Positions 9,061-19,800 of a DNA stretch of 64,000 nucleotides are shown piece by piece (within the stretch, counting starts at the first letter, position 1; each line of letters begins with the position of its first letter). The stretch is from NCBI GenBank assembly GCA_041940025.1, contig JBGTSY010000001.1:310001-374000 (forward strand). Reading direction: 5' to 3'. The notes below the pieces were generated by a model. It was not told where the DNA came from, made no database searches, and was given only the letters and a program-made list of their open reading frames with translations. This stretch comes from UBA5859 sp041940025. Lineage in GTDB: Bacteria; Pseudomonadota; Gammaproteobacteria; UBA5859. A program made the translations under genes and the position numbers.

Positions 9061-10314
9061 GGCCTTTATCTCTTGCGGATAGTGAGCTGGATAAGGTTTA
9101 CGGGCCACCGCAGAATCTACCGCTGCCCGAGCCACCGCACTGGCCACATACTCCCGCAATCTAGGATCAAATGGTAATGGAGTAATATAGTTTGGCCCGA
9201 ATTCTAAATGATCTAATCGATACGCACTTAATACTTCCTGCGGCACCGGCTCGCGCGCCAACGCTGTTAATCCTTTTACTGCCGCGATATGCATTTCTTG
9301 ATTAATGGTACGTGCCCAAACATCTAAAGCACCGCGAAAAATAAATGGAAAACCAAGCACGTTATTTACCTGATTGGGAAAATCACTTCGACCTGTTGCC
9401 AAAATCAGATCTTCCCGGGCGCTATAGGCAACACTGGGCATGATCTCGGGAATCGGATTTGAGAGCGCGAACACTACTGGATTCGGTGCCATCAATTTCA
9501 ACATTTCAGCAGTCACCAAATTTGGTCCAGACACGCCAATAAACACGTCTGCATTGCGCATGGCATCAGCTAAAACGCGCTCTTTGGTATCAATTGCGAA
9601 TTTACCTTTATATTGATTAATACCGTCACGACCCAGATAGATGACACCTTTCCTATCCACCAAGCGCATATTTTCTCTTTTTGCACCTAATGCAATAAGT
9701 AACTCCATTGATGCGATGCCCGCGGCACCGGCACCCAAGCACACAATTCGGATATCTTCTATATTTTTTTGCTGTAATTCGAGTGCATTTAACAGACCAG
9801 CTGCAACAATAATCGCTGTTCCGTGTTGATCATCGTGAAAGACAGGAATATCTAATTTTTCATTGAGGATACGCTCAATTTCAAAGCAAGCGGGAGCAGC
9901 GATATCTTCTAAGTTGATACCACCAAATGTGGGTGCAATCGCAGCCACTGTTTCGATAAATTTTTCTGGGGATTCTGCATCTACCTCAATGTCGAACACA
10001 TCCACATCGGCAAACTTTTTAAATAATACGCCTTTGCCTTCCATTACAGGTTTACTGGCTAATGCCCCTGTATTGCCTAGGCCAAGCACTGCGGTACCAT
10101 CCGAAACGACGGCAACCAAGTTACCCTTGTTGGTATAGCGATAGGCCAGATCCGCTTCTCGATGAATTTCATTCACCGGCACCGCCACCCCAGGCGTATA
10201 CGCGAGGCCTAATTCATATTGAGAATTACACTCTTTAGTGATCGCCACGCCCAATTTGCCCGGCCGCGGCTCAGCGTGGTAGTTGAGTGCATTTTGCTTT
10301 AACTCTTCATTCAT
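9049..10314 (-). CDS. Malic enzyme, short form
   Basis: Oxidatively decarboxylates malate to pyruvate, supplying NAD(P)H. The 421-residue protein has the malic N-terminal domain (YTPGVAVPVNEI, then VSDGTAVLGLGNTGALASKPVMEGK), the metal site FGGINLEDIAAPACFEIE, FHDDQHGTAIIVAAGLLNAL, and a Rossmann domain with CLGAGAAGIASMELL. It lacks the C-terminal phosphotransacetylase domain of long MaeB proteins and matches the short form near mrcA in Pseudomonas. Cofactor preference cannot be read with confidence. Confidence 0.92.
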   Translation of the reverse strand: MNEELKQNALNYHAEPRPGKLGVAITKECNSQYELGLAYTPGVAVPVNEIHREADLAYRYTNKGNLVAVVSDGTAVLGLGNTGALASKPVMEGKGVLFKKFADVDVFDIEVDAESPEKFIETVAAIAPTFGGINLEDIAAPACFEIERILNEKLDIPVFHDDQHGTAIIVAAGLLNALELQQKNIEDIRIVCLGAGAAGIASMELLIALGAKRENMRLVDRKGVIYLGRDGINQYKGKFAIDTKERVLADAMRNADVFIGVSGPNLVTAEMLKLMAPNPVVFALSNPIPEIMPSVAYSAREDLILATGRSDFPNQVNNVLGFPFIFRGALDVWARTINQEMHIAAVKGLTALAREPVPQEVLSAYRLDHLEFGPNYITPLPFDPRLREYVASAVARAAVDSAVARKPYPAHYPQEIKAMTL

Positions 10315-10564
10315 AAAACCGACCTCTAATAGCCGTCAGTGCGCTGCCAAGGCATTAATGCAAATTACCACGATGATTCGTCTACCCGAGCAGACTTGAA
10401 TCTTTATCGCTCCAAAATATTTCTGAAAGTCAGTTTAGTTACTTAAGTAGAGTAATACTTCGGAGAAAAGCGGAATGGTAAATTGTGCCGGAGTAACAAA
10501 AACCCCACTGAGTAACCAACTGGATAAACCATCGATGGAGATTGACTATTTCTATATGAAGTAG

Positions 10565-10765
10565 TCACTTGCCGTATTTCTGTCGAAAACGATCTACGCG
10601 TCCAGCTGTATCGACAATTTTCTGTTTCCCTGTATAAAACGGATGACATTTAGAACACACATCTATATGCAGATCTTTGCCAGAGGTAGAGCGTGTTTTA
10701 AACTGATGACCACAGCTACACTGTACTTCTATTTGATCATATGCAGGATGAATATCCGGCTTCAT
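10565..10765 (-). CDS. rpmE: 50S ribosomal protein L31 (zinc type)
   Basis: Large-subunit ribosomal protein. The 66-residue product starts MKPDIHP and carries the paired cysteines CSCG (Cys16, Cys18) and CSKC (Cys37, Cys40), marking the zinc-binding C+ form, and ends FRQKYGK. Cys+ L31 is often replaced by a zinc-free paralogue under zinc starvation in other bacteria; no paralogue or Zur site was seen here. It stands alone; the 250 bp between it and the malic enzyme start show no supported gene. Confidence 0.96.
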   Translation of the reverse strand: MKPDIHPAYDQIEVQCSCGHQFKTRSTSGKDLHIDVCSKCHPFYTGKQKIVDTAGRVDRFRQKYGK

Positions 10766-10865
10766 AACTACACCTTTAAATTACTCGACATTAGCCCACA
10801 TAGGGTGAGCGGCAGCTGGATGTTAACACATTGAGTCGCTATTTTCGACAATAAAAAACAGCGGG

Positions 10866-11216
10866 CTAACCATCTGATCCGTTTCTTTGCGGCATTTTTA
10901 AAATCTTCGCCGTTGGATTGTCGGATTGAGTGAAATCCAAACCCTTAGAAGCTTCGATTTGCGTCATCACTTCTTGGCCGTGAACCAAAGATTCCATCAT
11001 CATTTCAGAAATCTTAATACACGCATGCAATGGATTATTTGCTAATTGTCGCACTTGATCTATCTGCCATTGTCGGCAGCGTAGACGGTGTTGACTTGCT
11101 GCAGGCGATGATTCAATTAACTCCTCAATCGCGCTCCGCCGCATTGATTCAAAGGTATCGGGGCTTTCCTTAGCCAAGGCGACCCAGTGGTCGAAATCCT
11201 GATAATCAAACAACAT
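10866..11216 (-). CDS. DUF3135 family protein
   Basis: Small cytoplasmic protein of unknown role. The 116-residue sequence shows FDHWVALAKESPDTFESMRR at the start, an Arg-rich LRCRQWQIDQVR segment and NPLHACIKISEMMMESL, the layout recalled for DUF3135 proteins of gammaproteobacteria. No membrane segment or signal peptide. It sits between rho and rpmE on the same strand, 155 bp downstream of the rho stop, so it may be a separate unit. Confidence 0.7.
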   Translation of the reverse strand: MLFDYQDFDHWVALAKESPDTFESMRRSAIEELIESSPAASQHRLRCRQWQIDQVRQLANNPLHACIKISEMMMESLVHGQEVMTQIEASKGLDFTQSDNPTAKILKMPQRNGSDG

Positions 11217-11371
11217 GTTTGCCCCCAGTATTTTCTAGTTATGCTGGGGAGCGAGTATATCATGGCTAAATTATATGGAAATATAAAATAAAAGCCTTTA
11301 AATACCTGCAAAATCTCGAAAATTCTTCTAACTTACATTATTTTATCAAATATTGTTTTAATCGGATAAAA

Positions 11372-12628
11372 TTACTTTTTCATTGAAGCGAAAAATTCTT
11401 CGTTGGTTTTCGTCTGTTTCAATTTATCCAACAAAAACTCTATGGCTGCCAATTCCTCCATAGAATGCAAGATCTTGCGCAAAATCCACATCCTATTGAG
11501 CTCTTCTGAGGAGACCAGTAATTCCTCGCGCCTGGTGCCAGATCGATTGATATTGATGGCAGGATAGATTCGCTTTTCAGTAATTTTACGATCCAAGTGG
11601 ATCTCCATATTGCCGGTACCTTTAAACTCTTCGTAGATGACTTCATCCATTTTTGATCCGGTTTCAACCAATGCCGTGGCAATAATGGTTAGGCTGCCCC
11701 CCTCTTCTACATTTCGAGCGGCGCCAAAAAAGCGTTTTGGTCGTTGCAGGGCGTTTGCATCTACACCACCCGTTAACACCTTGCCCGATGACGGGATAAC
11801 TGTATTGTAGGCGCGCGCAAGCCGGGTAATGGAATCTAACAAAATAACCACATCCCTTTTGTGTTCTACCAATCGCTTGGCCTTCTCTATCACCATTTCT
11901 GCTACCTGAACGTGTCTGCTCGCAGGCTCATCAAAGGTGCTGGATACCACTTCCCCACGTACTGATCGCTCCATCTCGGTCACTTCCTCAGGACGCTCAT
12001 CAATTAATAATACGATCACGTAGGTCTCTTTATGCATGTTGGTAATCGCTTGCGCAATATGTTGCAGCATCATTGTCTTCCCTGCTTTCGGAGGCGAGAC
12101 AATTAGCCCTCTTTGACCTTTTCCGAAGGGCGAAACAAGCTCCAACACGCGGCCAACCAAATCTTCTGAACTGCCATCACCTCTTTCGAGTTGAAAACGC
12201 TCTTGAGGAAATAATGGCGTGAGATTTTCAAAAATAACCTTGTTCTTGGCATTGTCCGGAGACTCAAAGTTAATTTGATCCACTTTCAACAATGCAAAGT
12301 AGCGCTCGCCGTCTTTAGGGGGGCGAATTTTGCCGGCGACTGTATCTCCAGTTCGCAGGTTAAAACGCCGGATCTGACTCGGGGAGACATAAATATCATC
12401 TGGACCAGCCAGATAGGAGCTATTAGCCGATCGGAGAAAACCGAATCCATCCTGGAGAATTTCCAACACACCATCTCCATAGATGTCTTCGCCACTGCGG
12501 GCGTGGGCTTTTAAGATGGAGAAAATCACGTCTTGCTTGCGAGAACGTGACATGCCATCCAAACCCATGGATTGTGCAATTTCTAATAGATCTGCTGCTG
12601 GCTTGGTTTTAAGCTCGGTAAGATTCAT
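11372..12628 (-). CDS. rho: Transcription termination factor Rho
   Basis: Hexameric RNA-dependent ATPase that ends transcription. The 418-residue protein has the N-terminal helical domain (LTELKTKPAADLLEIAQSM), the cold-shock-like primary RNA site (YGDGVLEILQDGFGFLR), Walker A near SPPKAGKTMMLQ, Walker B DVVILLDSITRLARAYN, the Q-loop GGVDANALQRPKRFFGAARN and the R-loop/Arg finger region. Full length without the large inserts of some phyla. It is preceded by trxA on the same strand. Confidence 0.98.
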   Translation of the reverse strand: MNLTELKTKPAADLLEIAQSMGLDGMSRSRKQDVIFSILKAHARSGEDIYGDGVLEILQDGFGFLRSANSSYLAGPDDIYVSPSQIRRFNLRTGDTVAGKIRPPKDGERYFALLKVDQINFESPDNAKNKVIFENLTPLFPQERFQLERGDGSSEDLVGRVLELVSPFGKGQRGLIVSPPKAGKTMMLQHIAQAITNMHKETYVIVLLIDERPEEVTEMERSVRGEVVSSTFDEPASRHVQVAEMVIEKAKRLVEHKRDVVILLDSITRLARAYNTVIPSSGKVLTGGVDANALQRPKRFFGAARNVEEGGSLTIIATALVETGSKMDEVIYEEFKGTGNMEIHLDRKITEKRIYPAININRSGTRREELLVSSEELNRMWILRKILHSMEELAAIEFLLDKLKQTKTNEEFFASMKK

Positions 12629-12857
12629 ATTTTTTCAATTGAATTATCGTGAAGTTAAAAGGGAAGTTTTGGGGAATTCTTTTTGTTTAAACAGGGAGAT
12701 ACTGCTCAAACCAGCATGATTTAGATTATTTTGGGGTTTGGCAGAAAAATCCGTATAGCCCTTGGGCCATTTGAATTAATGCTTGAATCCTATCATTAGT
12801 AAATAGATACGTCCAGTACTTGCACTCTGTGTCGTCACTCGCTAAATAAACTTAAGA

Positions 12858-12880
12858 CCCGAAGTAAAAATAGCTTCGGG
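12858..12880 (-). terminator. Candidate terminator downstream of trxA
   Basis: Inverted repeat CCCGAAG/CTTCGGG with a 9-nt loop, 17 bp beyond the trxA stop. Read on the minus strand it is followed by TCTTAAGTTTATTT, a broken U tract. It separates trxA from rho, so rho probably has its own promoter in 12629-12857. Confidence 0.5.
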
Positions 12881-12896
12881 CCCACGCCAATTCCAG

Positions 12897-13223
12897 CTAA
12901 ATATTACTGTCTAAAAATGCACTTAGCTGTGATTTTGATACTGTGCCAACCTTCGTCGCTTCCACACTGCCATTCTTAAAAAGAATCAGAGTAGGTATGC
13001 CTCTAATGCCATATTTAGGTGGTGTCTGAGGATTTTCATCCACATTCATTTTTGCCACAGTCAGCTTGTCTTGATAATCCTCACAAATTTCTTCCAACAC
13101 TGGCGCAATCATTTTACAGGGACCACACCATTCAGCCCAGTAATCTACCAACACCGGCTTCTCCGCCTGTAGAACAAGTTCTTCAAAATTATTGTCTGTG
13201 ACATGAATAATCTTGTCACTCAT
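12897..13223 (-). CDS. trxA: Thioredoxin 1
   Basis: Cytoplasmic dithiol reductant. The 108-residue protein has the active site WCGPCK, the conserved DYWAEWCGP strand, the cis-proline GIRGIPTL and NVDENP. Start chosen at 13223 (MSDKIIHV): GGAGG lies 8 nt upstream, whereas the longer reading from 13256 would add 11 non-conserved residues. Adjacent to rho, as in E. coli and Pseudomonas. Confidence 0.97.
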   Translation of the reverse strand: MSDKIIHVTDNNFEELVLQAEKPVLVDYWAEWCGPCKMIAPVLEEICEDYQDKLTVAKMNVDENPQTPPKYGIRGIPTLILFKNGSVEATKVGTVSKSQLSAFLDSNI

Positions 13224-13343
13224 AAGGGTACCTCCAACCGTTATTAGGAATATCAATCATTAGCTTCACATCATGGGGTTCGAACTTGGCCTCACAGGGG
13301 GCGAGCAAGCGGGCGGATCGGACTCCTTTATCAGAAAACTACA

Positions 13344-14351
13344 CTACTTACACTGTTTCAACATCCGCGCCGCTTCTACGGCGAAATAGGTCAATATAGC
13401 ATCCGCGCCCGCACGTTTAAACGCTAACAAAGACTCAAACAAAATTTCTTGGGGCATATAGCCCTGCTCAATTGCGAACTTTAACATCGCATATTCACCA
13501 CTCACCTGGTACACAAACGTCGGCGCTTTGAAAGTGTCTTTAACTCTCCATAAAACATCGAGATAGGGCATACCCGGCTTGACCATGACAATGTCTGCAG
13601 CCTCGTTCAGATCCAATGCCACCTCATGCAGCGCTTCATCAACATTCGCTGGATCCATTTGGTAGGTACGCTTATTAGCGGTACCTAAACTAGTCGCAGA
13701 ACCTACCGCGTCTCTAAATGGCCCATAGAATGCGGAGGCATACTTCGCTGAATACGCGAGTATTCCTGTCTGTTCAAAACCCTCTTTATCCAAGGCGTGA
13801 CGGATCCGACCAATGCGGCCATCCATCATATCTGATGGTGCGACCAAATCACTGCCAGCAGCCGCCAAACAGCTGGCTTGTCGTTGCAAAGCAACAATGG
13901 TTTCGTCATTGAGCACCTCACCGTAGCTACCAACTATGCCATCCTGTCCATGCACCGTATAAGGGTCCAGCGCCACATCGGTAATGATACCCAATTCGGG
14001 CAACGCCTTTTTTAAGGCTCTTACTGCCTCGGGGATCAGCCCTCCGTCATTCCAGGCTTCATCCCCGGTTAGGGATTTTTTTTCGACCTCTATAACGGGA
14101 AAGAGTGCCAGCGCTGAGATGCCCAGATCTTGCCATAAATGAGCTTGGCTCACCAAATTATCAATGGAAAGCCGCTCGATACCCGGCATGGTCAAAACAG
14201 GTTCAATTCGATTTTCGCCAGATAATACAAACACGGGGTAGATTAGATCTTGGGGTACTAACTGATTTTCAGCAAGCATCCGACGTAAAAAAGGTCGGGC
14301 CCTGTTTCGACGCATCCGCTTCTCGGGGTATTCGGCTTTTAAAATTTGCAT
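13344..14351 (-). CDS. hemB: Delta-aminolevulinic acid dehydratase (porphobilinogen synthase)
   Basis: Condenses two 5-aminolevulinates to porphobilinogen in haem synthesis. 335 residues, with both active-site lysine segments (YSAKYASAFYGPFRDA and DIVMVKPGMPYLD). The metal-site segment reads DVALDPYTVHGQDG, where zinc-dependent enzymes have cysteines; this Asp-rich form is that of the magnesium-dependent enzymes known from Pseudomonas. Follows the OmpA-like gene by 33 bp on the same strand. Confidence 0.97.
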   Translation of the reverse strand: MQILKAEYPEKRMRRNRARPFLRRMLAENQLVPQDLIYPVFVLSGENRIEPVLTMPGIERLSIDNLVSQAHLWQDLGISALALFPVIEVEKKSLTGDEAWNDGGLIPEAVRALKKALPELGIITDVALDPYTVHGQDGIVGSYGEVLNDETIVALQRQASCLAAAGSDLVAPSDMMDGRIGRIRHALDKEGFEQTGILAYSAKYASAFYGPFRDAVGSATSLGTANKRTYQMDPANVDEALHEVALDLNEAADIVMVKPGMPYLDVLWRVKDTFKAPTFVYQVSGEYAMLKFAIEQGYMPQEILFESLLAFKRAGADAILTYFAVEAARMLKQCK

Positions 14352-14384
14352 CTATTTTTGCACGCTCAATCTACTTGACGTTCC

Positions 14385-14966
14385 TTATCTCTGCCAGACA
14401 CTTTCTAATAAAATTAGATCTACATGTCTGTTTCTGGCACGCCCTAATCTGGTCCAATTTTCATCAATGGGTGCCCGCTCCCCCAGACCACCATTTTCTG
14501 AGCCCGCATAAGCTGCGCGAATCTGATGATTAGGAATGTTCTTAGCCAATAAATATCTCTGCACACTGGCAACCCGTCTGTCTGACAACTGATCATTATA
14601 CGCGACTGTACCCACTTCATCTGTATAGCCCAAAATAATCAGCTGACGAACATGTCGATTGAAGCTAATGTGCTCTGCCACCAAATCCAGTTTTTGCTTC
14701 GCCTCATTATCCAACTCGTATTTATCAAATTCGAAGTATACTTTACCCATTGACTTAAAATGAAACGGCTGACAACCCTGCGCATCCACAGGCTCGCCAA
14801 TGACGCTCCTGGCACATTGATCCAGAGAGTCCATAACTCCATCTCTATCTCGATCAACTCCTTGTGGAATAGTGGTTGCTAATACTTGTTGTCGTTCCAT
14901 TGTAGGATTGGTACAAGAAATACAAAATAGTGTGGTTATCAGCATCAACTGACCATAGCGATACAT
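14385..14966 (-). CDS. OmpA-family lipoprotein with TSP3-like calcium motif
   Basis: Probable outer-membrane lipoprotein that binds peptidoglycan. Start set at 14966 (MYRYGQLM): GAGAGG lies about 8 nt upstream. A short hydrophobic signal ends at TLFCISC, an atypical lipobox because position -3 is Cys. Next comes one thrombospondin type 3-like Asp repeat (DRDRDGVMDSLDQC, then VDAQGC), then an OmpA C-terminal domain with YFEFDKYELDNEAK, LGYTDEVGTVAYNDQLSDRR and RARNRHVDL. Divergent from tamA with a 75-bp gap. Confidence 0.85.
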   Translation of the reverse strand: MYRYGQLMLITTLFCISCTNPTMERQQVLATTIPQGVDRDRDGVMDSLDQCARSVIGEPVDAQGCQPFHFKSMGKVYFEFDKYELDNEAKQKLDLVAEHISFNRHVRQLIILGYTDEVGTVAYNDQLSDRRVASVQRYLLAKNIPNHQIRAAYAGSENGGLGERAPIDENWTRLGRARNRHVDLILLESVWQR

Positions 14967-15041
14967 GATTTTAACCTCTCGATTCAATGGCATTCATGAC
15001 CTCTGACACTATTAATACTCTAAGGAGAATGATTCGTCCTG

Positions 15042-16823
15042 ATGTTCTGCAAAGCGCCTATTCAGCCGCCAAAAGTCCAACGACAAATGTTTGACATATT
15101 TTCACGGGTCTTTTGCTTGACGCTCATTCTATCTTGCTCTGTGCAAGCAACGATCCAAGTTGAAATATCCGGATTGGAAGGAGAGTTATTACAAAACGCC
15201 AAATCCTGGATGGCCATAGAAAGACAAAAAGAGGTGCCATACCTAAATACCCGCCAAGTACAACGCCTGCATCGAGCTGCTTTTCGACAGATCCGGCGCG
15301 CCCTACGACCTTTTGGATATTACCAAACTGAAGTAAATGGTGAACTTCTAAAAATCGCTCCCGATCAGTGGCGCGCCCGTTATCAGGTGACTCTTGGAAA
15401 ACAATCGAAAGTGACTCAAGCCCAGATAGAACTGCAAGGCGCAGGTGCAGAGCACCCCGCCTTAATCCGCGCTGCTCGCCAGTTTCCTCTACAAGTGGGA
15501 GACGCACTTATCCATGAAAAGTATGAATCCGGCAAATCTAATCTCCTAGAACGAGCAAAAGAGCTTGGCTATTTAGAAGCGCGTTATGTGCAAAGCGCCA
15601 TTAAAGTCATGAGCGCCCACAACAGAGTTGAAATGCGAATCGTGTTGGATACGGGGCCGCGATTTTTTATAGGTTCAGTCAACTTTTCAGACACTTTTCT
15701 GGATGATGCATTCTTACACGCATTTATTCCTTTTGACTCGGGAGATCCCTATAGCGACAAAGCCTTAAGTGCCTTGCAGTCCGAATTACTCGATAGCGGA
15801 TTTTTCTCAGAAGTGGAGATACGGCCCGAATTTGCACGGGCGCAAGATCACAATGTACCAATCTTAGTAAATTTAACCGCTAACCCAAGAACTCGGTACA
15901 CTCTAGGAGTTGGCTATGGTACAGACACAGGCGCGCGAGCAAGCGCCAGCGCGCGAGTCAGGCCACTTAATCGTTGGGGACATACCATTAGCGCAAGAGT
16001 GCAACCTGCGGAGTGGATCCGTGAATGGAGTATCGCTTACGACATACCCCTGGACGATCCACTTCGCCGACAACTCAAGTTTCATTGGGGATGGAATCAC
16101 TCTAACAGGGATGATAACGAGAGCAAACGAAAAGTGCTCAGTGTGAACCAGGTAGGTCGTCGCGGCCGCTGGCGAGAGACGCGTTTTATCAATATTGAAT
16201 CGGAAGAGTACTTAATCGGCGAAAAACCCGAAGCCAGTGCACGAGGATTTATTCCTGGTGTGAGTTGGTCTCGCGTGCACACCAACCATCCTATTCGCAT
16301 CGAACGTGGTCGTTTCAATGAACTCACTTTTAGACAATCGATCCCTATTTTTGGTTTCGATACCAAAGCCACACAGTTAGAATTTCGTAATCGTTGGGTG
16401 AGTCGAGCAGAGCAAAATGGTCGTTGGATCACGAAACTGGATGTAGGTGCTACTTTCATAGAAGAGCTGGCAGATCTTCCTTTATCGCAAAGATTTTATA
16501 CCGGTGGAGACGAATCCGTGCGTGGATACCGCACCAAGTCACTCACACCGAGAGATGAAGATGGCGATCGAGTGGGCGGCAAGTATCTACTGATTTTGGG
16601 CCTGGAACGCGAGTACCATTGGAAAGGCAAATGGCATTACGCCTGGTTTATTGATAGCGGAAATGCCATGGATAAGTGGGACCATAGCCTCGCGCACGGA
16701 GTAGGGATTGGGATAAGGCGACAATCGCCTATCGGTCCAATTCGAATCGATATTGCCAACGGCTTGGGGGAAGATGATCTCGGGGGTTGGCGCATTCATT
16801 TGACAGTGGGACCAGAACTTTGA
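15042..16823 (+). CDS. tamA: Translocation and assembly module protein TamA (Omp85 family)
   Basis: Outer-membrane barrel of the TAM complex, which with TamB helps insert outer-membrane proteins and move lipids. 593 residues from the first ATG; an in-frame ATG at 15087 begins a cleaner signal peptide (MFDIFSRVFCLTLILSCS) and may be the true start. AAGGAG at 15022 is rather far from either. POTRA domains fill about 35-275, and the C-terminal barrel carries the lid-loop motif SVRGY near residue 490 and ends GWRIHLTVGPEL. Followed immediately by tamB. Confidence 0.95.
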   Translation: MFCKAPIQPPKVQRQMFDIFSRVFCLTLILSCSVQATIQVEISGLEGELLQNAKSWMAIERQKEVPYLNTRQVQRLHRAAFRQIRRALRPFGYYQTEVNGELLKIAPDQWRARYQVTLGKQSKVTQAQIELQGAGAEHPALIRAARQFPLQVGDALIHEKYESGKSNLLERAKELGYLEARYVQSAIKVMSAHNRVEMRIVLDTGPRFFIGSVNFSDTFLDDAFLHAFIPFDSGDPYSDKALSALQSELLDSGFFSEVEIRPEFARAQDHNVPILVNLTANPRTRYTLGVGYGTDTGARASASARVRPLNRWGHTISARVQPAEWIREWSIAYDIPLDDPLRRQLKFHWGWNHSNRDDNESKRKVLSVNQVGRRGRWRETRFINIESEEYLIGEKPEASARGFIPGVSWSRVHTNHPIRIERGRFNELTFRQSIPIFGFDTKATQLEFRNRWVSRAEQNGRWITKLDVGATFIEELADLPLSQRFYTGGDESVRGYRTKSLTPRDEDGDRVGGKYLLILGLEREYHWKGKWHYAWFIDSGNAMDKWDHSLAHGVGIGIRRQSPIGPIRIDIANGLGEDDLGGWRIHLTVGPEL

Positions 16824-19800
16824 AAAAAAGCCTATACCTATTTCTGTTACTCAATATCACTTTAGGCATCCTCTTCATGGGACTGCTCACCCATCAACAA
16901 GGCCCCTTTTTAGTATTGGCTCAAATTGCTTACTACATAGATGATCGTTTGAGCTTCGAAACCGTGGAAGGTCGATTTATTGATGGATTCAAAATTGAGG
17001 GCCTTTCCTATGAAGCACCAAACGGCGACTGGATAAAAGCGGACAATGTAACCGTTAATTGGCAACCCTTTAAGTTGCTCCTGGGTAAAATTCACTTTGA
17101 TACTGTCAACATTGATGGCTTGCATCTCAACATAGATACTGATGTGATAGAACCCCTGTTCGAAAGCACGCAGTTAGTGCCTATTCAGATCCATCAACTG
17201 CAAGTGAATACAGGTATTTGGCAAACAAATTCACAGAAATTTGCATTTACACAAGCAGACTGCCGTCTACGAATGAATTTTTTTAGTCTGTATTGCGATA
17301 CTTTCAGCGGCACATGGCCTAACGGAAAAATAAAAGGGCAGTTTAAGTATCGCTTTAGAAATTCAGAATTAGCTGGAAACTTCGAACAGGTAGAGCTAGG
17401 CACTGAGTTCGGTACCTTACAAGCCAAAACTGAAGTCACTGCAACAAATGATTCGTTTCGTATCAAAGGCGAAGCTAGCCACCCCATTCAGGGCGAATTT
17501 GAAATCACACTACACGACTTATTCCATCAACCCCACTGGAACGCTGAAGTAGATTGCATCAGTTGTCTTGCGTCTACCGTCACACAAACTTTGAATCAGG
17601 CTCAGCTAAGCGCTTCTGCTGTCTTAAGCGGCCAGGGGACACTCGATACCAGCGTCATTAATGTTGATACCAACATTAATTTGCAAACAGGCATTCAATA
17701 TCTACCAGATTTACCACTGCATATTGTAGGTAAAATCGACAACGCTGACAGCACCGCATTTGACTTGAACATTACGGCGGAAAAAATAGTTTGGCCTCTT
17801 CTCGCCATACCAAACACTAAAATAGAGGCCCTCGATGCCCAACTAATAGGAGTCCCAGAAGACTATCGGTTTACAGGCAAGGCCATGTTAATGACAAAGG
17901 ATACGCCTGTTGGTGAATTATTTATCGAGGCTAAAGGGACCCAACAATCCTTACACATATCACAGTTAGAATTGCATCAGGAGAAGGGCAAACTAACAGG
18001 CGCAGTGAACATTCACACGGATTCAGTGGTACATGCGCACGGGGCGCTAAAACTAGATCAGCTAGATCTCTCAACTGTTAACCCTGTTATCAAGAGTTTG
18101 GTGGATGCAGTAATCGATTTTCGTGGTTCATATACAAACATGTCCCGTACCATTGAGTTAGATGTCAAACAGGCAAAGGGATCATGGAACGAGATCCCAC
18201 TACAAGCAGAAGGAAAACTATCTTTAGTTAACGATGAATTAACTATTCATAATTTTCAAATGAGATCCTCAGATGCGTCTCTCGCTCTATCCGGCTCTCG
18301 AAAACAATACTGGAATGTAGACTGGGCGTTACATGTTCCTGCCTTGACTCAACTAAGTAGTCTGGGGCAAGGCAAACTCAATGCTGCAGGAAAGATACGG
18401 GGGACACGACAGGATCCCACGCTGTTGATGCAATTGCATTCACCCACACTAAAATGGGGCGACATATTGTTACAAAACAGTTCGCTCAAAATTGATTGGA
18501 CTGGAAAAGAAAGTGATCGATCATATTTATCATTCACTAGCGAAAGTGTCAGTGTTTACGAGGCAAGGCCACTTAGGTTATCCCTGAATTCTTTCGGCAA
18601 TCTGGAGCGTAATAGTTTCACCATCGAAGTTGATTCCATTGATGACTCCTTAGTCCTTCAGGGAGAAGGTGGTTTTAACGCAGCAAACACTTGGCATGGC
18701 GTTATCGATGCTGGTCAAATTCACTCGCAACATTGGGGGCAGTGGCAGCTCACAGCGGCCGCACCGCTTATTTGGGAATCACCACAACTCACTACAAAAC
18801 AATTGTGTTGGAAAAATCTAACTGCGGAATTCTGTGGCTCAGGTTATTTGAATAGTGAGCTGGATGCTCAGACAACCATCGAGTTCACATCATTCCCTAT
18901 CGAAATGCTCACAAAAGAACACATCAATAACATTGAGTTACCGGGATTCATAGAGGGCTCACTGGTGTGGAAATCCACAAAGCATGATGCTTCCGCCACA
19001 TTAAACGCGAGTCTACCCCCTAATAAGATTTATTTTAGTCATGCCGACAATAGGCAATCTAGTCTCTCTTATCAACAAAGCGCGCTAACGCTTAAATGGC
19101 GACCTGACTCCCTAACGGTAAACTTAGACTTAGACTTAATTAATGAAGACTATCTACATGTGAAAGTGCACTCTTTATCAACTGGGCGACCAGACGCAAC
19201 CAGTCCACTCGAAGTGGAATTAGCAACCCATCTAACCGATCTGCAAATATTCGAAAATGCGCTACCACAGCTTGAAGAATTTACCGGACAATTAAGCAGC
19301 AAATTGTCACTTACCCACAATCTGATTGAACCCAAGATAATCGGCTCAATAAAACTACAAGACTTCAGTCTGTTTATACCAGACACAGGGATCTATTTAA
19401 CAGACAGTGAGATCGAAGCATTTCTGGAAGAAACAACCATCACCGGAAATGGAAGACTTCACTCCGGTGACGGGTGGGCTAATGTTAACTGGAATTTAGC
19501 AAGAGACGCCGCAATAGGACAGCTAAGTATCGAAGGTAAAAACTTTAAAGTGATGGATTTACCCTATGCCATGATTGCGCTCTCACCAAATATAACTGGA
19601 CACTATGAACATCAGATATTAGATCTCAACGGAGATGTCTATATTGATCAGGCTAGATTGCTGCCACCTAAACTCTCTTTAGCGATTCGTCCCTCCAGCG
19701 ACATACGCGAAATTGAAGACACTGGACCCAATATCCACATTCATTCAAATTTGGCTTTAGAATTAAGTGATGACGTTTATTTTAGTGGATTCAATATCTC

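Noticed and set aside
10443..10649. 68-codon minus-strand frame overlapping the end of rpmE
   Set aside because: It overlaps rpmE in another frame and has no supporting start signal or family resemblance.
13270..13330. GGGGTTCGAACTT stretch reminiscent of a tRNA T-loop
   Set aside because: No acceptor stem, anticodon arm or D-loop could be paired around it.
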